Part shown: in pieces, positions 1 to 10,292 of the stretch
Layout of the letters: every line of letters starts with the position of its first letter
Numbering within the stretch: the stretch's first letter is position 1
NCBI GenBank assembly: GCA_030248295.1
Contig: JASANH010000902.1
Coordinates: 124,001-188,000, forward strand
Length of the DNA stretch: 64,000 bases
Direction of reading: 5' to 3'
DNA from: Mesodorylaimus sp. YZB2_4
Taxonomy: Eukaryota > Nematoda > Enoplea > Dorylaimida > Dorylaimidae
Notes under the pieces: generated by a model
What the model was told of the DNA's origin: nothing
The model's input: only the letters and a program-made list of their open reading frames with translations
The model's database searches: none
Made by a program: the position numbers and the translations under genes

Positions 1-2361
1 AATATCTTCGGCGTGTGATTCGACTAATATCTCGATATTTTTGACACCAGTCGACCAATGACCGAAACGTTCAGCCATGGTGCCGATTTGATTACAATCC
101 AAAACGCGAGGTTGAACCCAATTGATCAGAACATTCTTTTCCACCTCGTCGATGTATCCCTTGACCAATCCGAGAGCGAATGCTTTCATCACCAGCAATT
201 CCACCTGAAAATGTGCACTGACTTCAAACTCCCCTCAGAATACCCCACGCGCCCCTGAAAAGCACAGCCGCAACGTATGGCGCCCTTCGTTTTTCAATAG
301 CTCCTGGTCATTGGAAGCAAACCTATTTTGCACTAACTTGAAATCGTCGGGCAGAATTCTTCCCAGAAACCCTTCTAGAACTCGCTATGGCGACTCCTAA
401 GCCACACTAATCAGCCTAGACAAAACACTGAATTCGAGGTTTTCCAGCCTCTCCATCCAAAATTCATCACGGATTCTCAAGGCTGATAAAATATCTGCCA
501 CCCCAATGTAAATGGAAAAAACTCACCTCATTTTCATCCACCCTCGACGTCTTTGCAATTTCAGCGAACGAAATACGACGTTCTTTGGACGGCCTAGCGA
601 AAGCCAATTCCATCAAACTCAAAAGACGTATTTTTCGTTCCAACAAAGCCGATTGATTTCGCAAATCGTCCTGTTTCGACCAAGTCGGTTTCAAATCCTC
701 GAATTTCTTTATATTTCCACTATTAAAAGCGTAGAGTAGATCAAAAAGCCATTTATCGTTGTTTTGCAATGCTTTCAAGACTGGATGAGCCAACTGAAAA
801 TGTACAATTGGAAGAAATGAATTGAGTGGTTCCTTCAAAATCTCTTACCAATTCTCCGATATTATAAATATCATCGCCCAGCAAGGCAGCCAGTCCCAGA
901 CACTTGGCTTGGAATACGCGTTCGGTACCTAAAGCAGCCGCAAACAGCGATGTAAAACCTGGTCAAGGGAAAGAATGGCATTTGCAGCTGGCCCATAAAA
1001 CATGGAGTTGGTTGAACTAGTCTAAGACACTCACCCAAAACGATCACCACATTTTCCACGCCCATCCGACATTTTACCCGCCCAGGGTCAACTTACCCGA
1101 CATTTCTTTCTCCGCATCGATGCATCCCAAAAATCGTAAGGCCTCGCGGTAATAAGAATTATAATCGCCCACTTCGCGCAAATATTTGGACGAAACACGA
1201 TAATATTCTCCATGTACTTCGGGCAAAACGTGTTCGAGCCCTTCTAATTTCTTTCCCGCCTCTTCCAAAATTGTCTTCACTTCATTGATGGCCGTGCATC
1301 GTCCGCTTCGACCATCGCGTATTTCCAATTTCATATCTGCGATGCTGGAATGACACAAAACCGATGCCTCTGCATTCGATGAACCGGCCGACGATTTCGC
1401 CGAGCCGATTGAACTCCATAGTTTCTCCAAGAATTTAGCGCCTTCCACTTTATCTGCAGAACAATGCGATTTTAGAAATCACAGCCACACAATGACACGA
1501 CTCACCTTTGAAAGATCGAGCGATCAATAAACCGATTTGGACCAGAGTCAGCTGATTGATACTGAAAATATCAAAAAACAGTGTCGGGAACAGCATGAAC
1601 TAATGTTTAAATCTTACCGATGTTCGAAATCGCGAATAAATCGATCGTAAAATTGAGCCAAGTTTTCTTTCGAAACGAATTCGGGATCTTGTAAAGCTTT
1701 TTTGACGTGAACAGTCAATTTGTGCCAGATCCTGGAAAACAAGATTAAACGATGTGATTAAAGCCAGTTAAATAAACTTCGAGTCTGGTGCGAGATTAAT
1801 ATTAAAAAGGGGCCGGGAGGTGGACTTGAAAACATGTACTCCGTTCCGTCTGCGACTCGATTAACAGTACTTAATTGAAAGGAATCTCAAAACTAGGTGA
1901 GGTTTTGAACGAGTCGGCCTTTTCTCTGACACTCGAAGCTTAGACACTCAAAATTCATCGAGATGGGCCACGAATGCAACAAATACTTACGGTATTAGGA
2001 GAAATGGGGGATTTATGAAAGCCGTTAGGAAAGTCTAGACCTTTCGTTTTTGTGCGTTTAAAGTTCGGACACATGATATTAGCAAAATTCTTAGAGGAAT
2101 TTTTTAAGTAAATTGATCTCACACCCGCCCGAGTTTATCTGTGGATGCTGCCACTGCAACAAGCTGATCATGGCATGGGACCAGGTACCCCGCGGCACTT
2201 GTCCTTAAATGCATGCAGGCTCGCCGAAAAAAGAGGCTACAAATCGTACCACCAACTTACTTTCGTTGATAGAAATCCTCGAATTCACGCCAATATTCCG
2301 CATTTCGACCGACGGCAGCCGCTTTCCGTTCGGATAAATATTCTTCCACTTTTCCTGACAT
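1..2361 (-). CDS. PSMD13: 26S proteasome non-ATPase regulatory subunit 13 (Rpn9), 3' end cut by window edge
   Basis: Non-catalytic PCI-domain subunit of the 19S lid of the 26S proteasome. Seven exons read on the minus strand: 2261-2361, 1618-1731, 1506-1561, 1097-1453, 849-958, 527-793 and 1-204. All have GT-AG borders and all joins keep frame. About 403 residues are visible; human PSMD13 has 376. The surplus is mainly a Ser/Ala-rich insertion near the start of exon 4. Diagnostic stretches are [26 protein letters not shown] and [16 protein letters not shown], followed by NWVQPRVLD, the PCI/winged-helix end of the family. At position 1 the reading is ...SHAEDI, so only a few C-terminal codons are missing. 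The start ATG at 2361 gives [13 protein letters not shown], a natural N-terminus. WDR55 lies 374 bp upstream on the same strand. Confidence 0.95.
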
Positions 2362-2735
2362 TGTTTCGTAGAAAAACGAGAACGTAAAAAAACCGACAAA
2401 CAAATTCAACAAGAGCAGAAATTAATTTTAGAAAAGACCGATTGCGTTGTCACCGTTTGCGCACACTGCTCGGGATTCAGGTACAGCAGCTGCTCACTTC
2501 AGGGTGGCGGGAATTTTAAACTTTTTTTTTTTTTAACTTGCTTACTGCAAACTATGCTAGTAATTCTAAGTCCCTCAATTCAAATTCCAAGTCCCTCAAT
2601 CCCTCAAGGCGACAAACTTTTCATTTCTTGGATTCGATACCATTCACAACAATTTCTCATGAAATTCGACACGAAATAACACAAGAAATTAAAGTTTCTG
2701 TCAAAACACGTAATAACAGCGAAAAGAAGACGAGT

Positions 2736-5700
2736 TCAATCCGAATCAGAATCACTGGTATTGTTAAAATTTCCTTGCTCATTCCCGTCGAACAAACCCT
2801 CAAAAAAACCAGCATCGACTTTCTTTGATTCTCGCTGTTTCTTTTTCGCCTTTTTAGCCGCTGGTTCTTCATCAGCATTTTTTCCATTCTTACTCAAATG
2901 TTCTTCCAAATCCCAAAACTTTACTTTTTGGTCTTGTCCGCAACTCACCAAGAAACTTCCATCTTTGGTCATGGCCAAATCCTCGACGGCCGACGCGCCT
3001 TCTCCATTCTCCTCGCCGTGCTGCCCAACAGGGCCCAAATCCGTGTTCTGGCCCACACGCAACAGTCGAATTGAGCCATCGGCCGATGCACTGGCGATCA
3101 AACCAGACTCGTCGATGCTCAGCAGCCGATCGACCGAATCGCGGTGACCCGTCCTGCCTCGCTCGCAAATATTGCCGAATTGGTCCCAGTTGAACATCTC
3201 GACGTAGCCACCCTCGCCACTGCCGCACACCACCTTCTGCCCTGAAATGGAGCCAAAACTGATGAGCACAGGACCAGGACCAGGGTAGAACTGCCCAGGT
3301 GGGTCGTGATCGATTTAGGAGGTGTCAACCTCTCGGCTTGATGTTTCAGTAACCAGGCCTGGCAGGCGAGCAGGGAGGGACAAAAACCCGGACTGGAGCA
3401 GGCGAGTCTTGCGACTGCGGATGAAACATCAACTCGCGAGGGAGAGCATTGATTATTCTCCCACTCGCATTGGCCTGCCTGGCTGAGGGTCACATTTCAG
3501 CCGCAGGTATGGTCGCAAGACTCGCCTGCCCCAGTCGGAGTTTTTGTCCCCCCGGAATTGGGCGGCCACACTCTCCTAGGCCTGCCGGGCATGGGTGCAC
3601 AGGCGTCAGGTAGCGCTGCCACTGCGCCGAAGTGGATCAGTGCCAGGTCCGCCGTACATTATCGTTCGGCCGATAACCGATACGCATTATCGGCCGATAA
3701 AACCGATAATTTTTGAAAACTTTAAAAATTCAAGTTTTATGGCGGGAAATTTGAATTTTGGTCAGATCCCCTTCCTTACATCAGTTTTTTATTTCGCATG
3801 CTAGGCTTCCTTTGAACCAATTTGAATCAATCTGGTAGCCCAATCTCGACCGAACATGTAGTTGCAATATACCAACTAGAACTCTTCTTCGCAGTCATCA
3901 CTTGACCGCACACCTCTCCACCGCACTGTCAGGAGTGGCATAAATATTAACCCAGCTGGCAGCAGGGTCTGGATGCTTGAGTAAAAGGAGTTACTCATAC
4001 AGCAGAGCTCCCTTTATTTAAATTGGATATAACTGGATTTTTTACTCCATCTTACAGGCGGAGGTACATTATGTCACATGCACACCCTGGAACTTGATGA
4101 GACCTAGACCGTCTAAAACTCATTTTGTTAGACTCTAGGTAGGGATAATGAGTGAAATATGCAAAGCAATCCTTTCACAACTTTTTGAGGGCTCTAGTGT
4201 TCGCGTCCTACCCTATCCTCATCCCAACAGCATGCATCGGGGATTCACCCTCACACTCTTCCACGTCCAGATAAACGAAATCCCACGATCATAGTATCAG
4301 CATTATGTGCAATCTGTGAGGGACTGAGATGTTTATACTTATAAAAAATAGTTCCGATGCAGGGCAAACTACATTAAGTTTTTAGACATGTCAAGAAAAG
4401 AAGTAAACAGATGACGGACTTAACAGCCAGAAGCTTTTTTCTATCCCAGTCCCTTCAGGGTTTCTCGAACCCCAGAGACCCTGAGGCCATCACCATTCCT
4501 GTCCCTACTCCAAATGGGGAAGACCCTTCCCAAAATCTCACTCAAGGGTAATCTACGCTACAGCGATAATTGTAGTCATAGCCCCTTTTTTGGGTCAGAC
4601 TAACCTGTATTTGTTGGCGCGGGGGCCTGAGAAGGACTCTTGTCTCTGAGTGTACAGTAGACAATACGACACGAGGCAAAGAGTCGCCTTCATTAGAGCA
4701 TGCGAGTAACAAGACAGGGCTAGCCCTACCTCCTTCCCATAACCTTAGCCTATGCACACACAGCAGCCAAGTGCTTTTAGTAACTGCTTTGTCCATTGCG
4801 GCATCCCAGTAAGAAAAGTCATGATCATGGGATCGTGACTTAGCTCCAGACTGTTCTTGGCACCTCTTTGATCGAAATCCGTGCTCCCTGCTCCCGTCAT
4901 AATCACTATCACAGGCCATCGCTCGCCCTAACTTTTATTGATGGAATCTACATTTTCGGCAGCACAAGTTATCGGTATCGGCCGATAACCGATAACGCAA
5001 TTATCGGCCGATAAAACCGATAATTTTTGAAAACTTTAAAAATTCAAGTTTTATGGCGGGAAATTTGAATTTTGGTCAGATCCCCTTCCTTAAAACATGC
5101 AGTTTTTTAATTTCGCATGCTAGGCTTCCTTTGAAGACCAATTTGAATCAATCTGGTAGCCCAAAATCTCGAGACCGAAGACTATGTAAGTTGCAATATA
5201 CCAACTAGAAACTCTTCTTCGCAGATGACATACACTTGAGGCAACGCATGACACCTCTGGACCAGCCGTGTGACACTGTCAGGAAGTGGGCATAAATATT
5301 AAAACCCAGCTGGCAGGACAGGGTCTGGATGCTTGAGTAAAAGGAAGTTACTCATGAAACAGCAGAGCTCCCTTTATTTAAATTGGAATATAAACTGGAT
5401 TTTGTTACTCCCATCTTACAGGCGGAGGTACATTATGTGCACATGCACACCCTGGAAACTTGAATGAGACCTAGAACCGTCTAAAACTCATTTTGTTAGA
5501 CTCTAGGTAGGGATAATGAGTGAAATATGCAAAGCAGATCCTTTCACAACTTTTTGAGGGCTCTAGTGTTCGACTGGGGTCCTGACCCTGATCCTCATCC
5601 CAAACAGCATGCATCGGGGATTCACCCTCAAACACTCTTCCACGTCCAGATAAACGAAAATACCCACGAATCATAGTATCAGCATTATGTGCAATGCTGT

Positions 5701-7121
5701 GAGGTGACTGAGATGTTTATACTTATAAAAAATAGTTCCGATGCAGGGCAAACTACATTAAGTTTTTAGAACATGTCAAGAAAAGAAGTAAACAGATGAA
5801 CGGACTTAAACAGCCAGAAAGCTTTTTTCTATCCCAGTCCCTTCAGGGTTATCTCGAACCCCAGAAGACCCTGAAGGCCATCACCATTCCTGTCCCTGAC
5901 TCCAAATGGGGAAAGACTAACCTTATCCCCAAAATCTCACTCAAGGGTGAATGCTACGACTACAGCGATAATTTGTAGTCATAGCCCCTTTTTTGGGTCA
6001 GACTAACCTGTAATTTGTTGTGGCGCGGGGGCCTGAGAAGGACTCTTGTCTCTGAGTGTACAGTAGACAATACGACACGAGGCAAAGAGGTCGCCTTCAT
6101 TAGAAGCATGCGAGTAACAAGACAGGGCTAGCCCTACCTCCTTCCCATAACCTTAGCCTATGCAACACACAGACAGCCAAGTGCTTTTAGTGTAAACTGC
6201 TTTGGTGCCATTGCGGGCATCCCAGTAAGAAAAGTCATGATCATGGTGATCGTGACTTAGCTCCAGACTGTTCTTGGGCACCTCTTTGATCGAGAATCCG
6301 TAGCTCCCTGCTCCTCGTCATAATCACTATCAACAGGCCATACGCTCGCCCTAAACTTTTATTGATGGGGAGATCTACATTTTCGGCAGCACAAGTTATC
6401 GGTATCGGCCGATAACCGATAACGCAATTATCGGCCGATATTATCGGTCGGACCTGGGATCAGAGCACGACAAACACTCACCATTCCTGGCCACAGTCAC
6501 CGACAACAATTCGGCGTGCATCTCCTCCGACTGCATTTCCAAAGCTCGTTTCTTGGCATTGAAGGCGGCCAGAGTGCCATCGCCACTGACGGCCAGCAAG
6601 GTTTTGTGGTCACTGCTCGATGTCAGGTCATTGACGATGTCCAGGTGCGGCTCGTCGAAGGTGACCACGCACGGCGGCGAACTATCCACTCTCCAATCCC
6701 ACAACTTGACTTGACCACTCTCGTCACCCGTCGCGCACACCTTATCAGTCAGGCAATGCAGAGCGAACGGCGACGAGTCGTGACTGCATCGAACACACCT
6801 GACTTTCTTGCCCCGCTCAACGTCCCACAGGCAAAGCGCACGATTCTTGGTGATCACCAGCAAGTGGTCGCCAGTGTCCGGACTGAACCTCAGTCGCCGC
6901 ACTGCTCGTTTGTGAGATCGATACCATTGCTCGCTCAGACGAAGGTTATTCATGCTGTACGACTGATGCGCCTGGTCGAAGATGTCCTTCCGACTTTGAG
7001 CCATGGCGAACACTCGAAACGACGACAGCGATATCGACCCGTCGATGAAGCCCACACTGATCAGATTGGCGCTGGGGTGGCACGCCACGGCCACAGGCAT
7101 TTCCTCGAACGACTTCTCCAT
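2736..7121 (-). CDS. WDR55: WD repeat-containing protein 55
   Basis: Nucleolar WD40 beta-propeller protein; the family works in rRNA processing. Two exons, 6482-7121 and 2736-3241, are joined across a 3.24 kb intron with a GT donor at 6481 and an AG acceptor at 3242. The product is 381 residues; human WDR55 has 383. Visible WD-like blocks include LCLWDVERGKKVR, VKLWDWRVD and VKFWDLEEH. The segment KKVVCG/GQKVVCGSGEGG is typical of the family. The C-terminus is a lysine-rich likely nuclear signal (AAKKAKKKQRESKK) followed by an acidic DSDSD tail, as in WDR55. The ATG at 7121 is preferred because a splice acceptor ends at 7130, eight bases upstream, and because the length then fits the family. 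It follows the formimidoylglutamase-like gene by 132 bp. Confidence 0.93.
3300..3600. repeat. Inverted pair of the dispersed hairpin repeat, inside the WDR55 intron
   Basis: A minus-orientation copy (about 3335-3450) contains the reverse complement of GTTGATGTTTCA and GTCGCAAGACTCGCCTG. It is followed by a plus-orientation partial copy (about 3506-3595) with GGTCGCAAGACTCGCCTG and CAGTCGGAGTTTTTGTCC. The same words recur near 9.05, 14.75, 22.05, 25.45, 33.9, 51.75, 60.1 and 60.5 kb. Confidence 0.7.
3659..6450. mobile_element. Tandemly repeated 1.3-1.4 kb element with palindromic TTATCGGCCGATAA boundaries, in the WDR55 intron
   Basis: Three copies of a palindromic boundary containing ATTATCGGCCGATAA and TATCGGTATCGGCCGATAAC occur near 3660, 4970 and 6395. 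They delimit two direct copies of one unit, about 3660-4967 and 4968-6395. The outer ends read as inverted relatives of one another, suggesting a DNA element with short palindromic termini. Neither copy has a convincing long ORF. The longest clean stretch is a 60-codon frame at 5796-5978 that I cannot assign. The first copy differs from the second almost only by one-to-few-base deletions, which is odd for natural divergence. Confidence 0.75.
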
Positions 7122-7129
7122 GGCCACAC

Positions 7130-7252
7130 CTGGCAAAGGCAGCACACTCGAGGGGGTCGTCAGCGACGAGTCACAAGTAAATGGGCACACAACCCACGGG
7201 CCAGTCACAGACAACAGCACGCTAGCAGCAACGTTTACTCATAGCCAAGTCA
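7130..7252 (-). promoter_or_regulatory. Short intercistronic spacer with splice acceptor, possible trans-splice site
   Basis: Between the stop of the ureohydrolase gene (7253) and the WDR55 start (7121) the minus strand ends in a pyrimidine-rich TGCCTTTGCCAG, with AG at 7131-7130. No donor pairing with it is obvious in the spacer. In nematodes this layout is typical of operon genes receiving a spliced leader. A 5'-UTR cis-intron is the alternative. Confidence 0.5.
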
Positions 7253-8586
7253 TCACTGCACCCTCTCGGCCAGCCCCAGGGCCAGGTGGTAGACCATGTT
7301 GACCAACAACCTGCCCGTCCTGTCCTCCTCGATCAGCGGGTTGTACTCGCTGAAATCGACCAGCTGGACCTTTGCGTTCCTGCCAGCCTCCCTGCACATC
7401 CCCAACGCCTCCTCGGCCGTCAGCCCGATCGTGCCCGGACAACTGACTCCGGGACAATCGGCGCTTCGAATTGAATCCATGTCGAACGACACGAAAATGG
7501 GACGATTTCCAAAATTGGCCAAAACTTGGGTGAATTCGCTCACGACGTCCTTTGTCGAACGTATTTCCGACAACCACCGAATCGAGCCACCCTTCGACTG
7601 CACGTACTCCGAGTGCTCCTTGCTGCACTGATGGCCCTGGGCGGCAAATTCAACGAAAACGCCACGGAAATCATCATCTTCCAAAAGTTGTCGAAACGGA
7701 GTGCCAGAATGAGCTAACAATGGCGGGCGGCCGTTCAATGGACGCACATCGAGGTGGGCATCGATGTTGACCACGCCAACATTGCCCCCATACTTGTTCA
7801 TGAACGCGCGGCAATTGGGATAACTCTGGTCATTGCCACCACCCACAATGACTGGCGTGAACTGCTGGCCAAGGGCCTAGAAATATGCAGATACTCAGAA
7901 ATCCCAGTCAGGTTTGGCGGGAAGTTCAAATATATGACACCTACGGATCCTGCTGAAATTGGTGAAACTGTACGTTCTGTCTCTGGTACCTGTCAGCCAG
8001 GCCTCAGGGTGAAAAATGTTTCAAGTTTGAAATGTCATACTATCGCCCAAATTTCTGACAAATACTGCAGTAAATGGTGAAACCTTGCGTATTCTGTTTT
8101 AAGGGTCTCGGGGTAAAAAATGTTTCAAGATTAAAATGTCAAACAATCGCACTTTGTGTCAAAAATTTAAATTTCCCGCTAAAAATTAAACTGCCGGAAC
8201 CCCTTCGCAAATGATGAGTGGACCCTCGAGTCACCAGTCACCTCAAAAGAGTAAAAAAAGAAAAACTCCGATCCTACCTGCTCAACTTTTCTCATCAAAT
8301 TTTCATGCGTTTCTTCCAGAGTTCTCTCAGCTTCGACATCCCCGAAGTCCTTCCATTGCAGTCGACTCAAATCGATGCCATATTCGGGATTATATGCCGT
8401 GCCTAATCGATACAAATATTTTCTGAACGATGCAGGCCCTTGTTTGGCCCCCACACGTCCATTATTCCTGGCCACTCCGTCATCGCACGCATAACCGATT
8501 ATTCCAATTTTCCCCAGCGCATTATCGATCGATTCCCGTTTCAATAAGTGCCCTAAACGAGGATCGTCACTCTTCTCGGCAGCCAT
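7253..8586 (-). CDS. Formimidoylglutamase-like ureohydrolase (arginase superfamily)
   Basis: Mn-dependent ureohydrolase fold; the family includes HutG, which splits N-formimidoyl-L-glutamate in histidine breakdown. Two exons, 8278-8586 and 7253-7876, join in phase 0 across a 401 bp intron, giving 310 residues, normal for HutG. Family marks are DDGVARNNGRVGAKQGP near the N-terminus, GGGND, NIDAHLDVR, HSGTPFRQ (characteristic of formimidoylglutamase rather than arginase or agmatinase) and SFDMDSI. The first metal-ligand His of the arginase GGDH/GGGH motif is Asn here; the DAHxD and DxD ligands are present. The ATG at 8586 (MAAEKSDD) is chosen because further upstream codons lack similarity. This gene heads the series leading to WDR55 and PSMD13. 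Confidence 0.88.
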
Positions 8587-10292
8587 TTTGCACAAACTGA
8601 GCGTCCGCGCAGAGCGGACGTTGTGTACATAAAAGGAGTCTTGAGCACAGGGCGATGCGTGTTTGTCGGTGGAGGAGCTGTCCAAGTTTGCCACTCCCAT
8701 TAATCACACGGCCCGACCGACAGGCCGATCGTGTACCGTTCGCTTTGCACAACAAAGTCGGTGGAACAAGTGGCTCTTCATGGCCCGTCTTGGTGGCCTG
8801 TATTCTACATTTCTCGCGTGATTATCACTTTTTGAGCAGGCGATGCATTGGAAACAGACCAAGCCCAGGTGGTGGGCACGCACTTGATCACAGTGTTCAT
8901 GAAAGGAGCAGGAAATGATCTTCCAGGTTTCCCCTGGTTGTCTGAACACCACTGGACCAATATCAAATGATTGCAGGCAGCAGCATACAAACCAAATGAT
9001 CATGGCGGTGGTTGGCTTCAGGCCATGGTTAGTAACCAGCATTCATTGGGGATCGATACTCTCCCTTGGCGGGGCACGTTGACCACTTCAGTTGATGTTT
9101 CAGCGGCAGCCGAGAGCCTCGTCCCGGGAACTTGGATCTTTCATGTCTCCCGCCGGCTGGGAACGCTGGCAACAGCTAAACTAGGGGAACAAATCCCATC
9201 TCATAGACTGTTCACAGTATTTTCACATGGCAACCGCAGCATGGCTGATAGACACCGAAAACACAGGTGAGGTGATTCTGGAAGTTTCGAAAAAGAGAAC
9301 ATTGAAAAGCAGAGGATACAGCGGGGCTTATCTTTAACACTACATAGTGCTTGACTGGCTAGAACTGCGGCAGGTGCGGCAATCCCAGTTTAGGCGATGG
9401 TTGAATTCACCTGTGTCCTTTGGAGCGGTCTGACAGAAAGTATAACAACGAGGAAGCAGACCAGGTTGGTGAGGACCCGGTGCCAAACACGTCATCCCCG
9501 CCAATCTTTAATTTTTTGAAGCGGATTGGTAGGATCGGATCGGGCGATCCACACCCTGGATTGGATCAATAACAGGATCCAGGCACAAGGTCGGATCGGA
9601 AGATGTCGAGATAAACGCCCCCCCCCCCCCCTATTGGACCGACACAGTCTGCTAAATCATGGGGAACATACATTAGGTAATTCTTGAAACCAAAATGACG
9701 TAGCAGACCCCTCGTATCAGGCGTGAAAAAACAAAAACCTACTTGCAATACGCACGGATCACGCCAACATTTTCATGCTATCGGTCAATACCATCATCCA
9801 TGACGAAGAATCGACCCGATTATATGCATTTTAAGGCAGTCGAGGAAGAGCAAGCTTTTTCACAAAAAAAAAACAAATTCCAAACGTGGGCGGGCGGGAA
9901 TCGCCCTTCATGGCACACCCACGTAAAGCATGCCTACGCAAAGTGCAATGCACGTTTCCCTCCTCGATGCAGACAAGTCTGACTGCCTATAGCAGCAACG
10001 CAATTTCACGTATTTCTGCCTCACTGAATTTTGTTCCGGCATCGACTCAAAATGCTAATGCCTAGTGTGTGCCTTTGAAAATTTTTTTGCTCTCTTGTCC
10101 CAGCAAAGAGATCTGCTTTTGCTGAATCGCACGAGCTTGTCATGTTTTTAACTGGGTGGGGCATACTTGCTGTACGTGACCGAAAGATAGGCAGGCTAGC
10201 TAGCCACCAGTTGGGATCATTGGATTGGACCGGATCGGATTGTGGAATCGTCATAGTCACCCCTATTGTATTCATATTAGGTTTGGGAAAGA
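8587..10292. other. Intergenic region between divergent formimidoylglutamase-like and ARHGAP1 genes
   Basis: It should hold the promoters of both divergent genes. Just upstream of the ureohydrolase ATG is a short hairpin, GTCCGC-GCAGA-GCGGAC (about 8605-8621). A copy of the dispersed hairpin repeat lies at about 9045-9175 and a 14-base C run at 9618-9631. I see no supported coding exon. Confidence 0.5.

Noticed and set aside
4542-5978. Coding genes inside the tandem intronic element
   Set aside because: Frames differ between the two copies because of the deletions in the first, and none matches a transposase I know.
6516-7244. A 242-codon plus-strand frame opposite WDR55 exon 1
   Set aside because: Shadow of the WD40 exon, with no recognisable domain.
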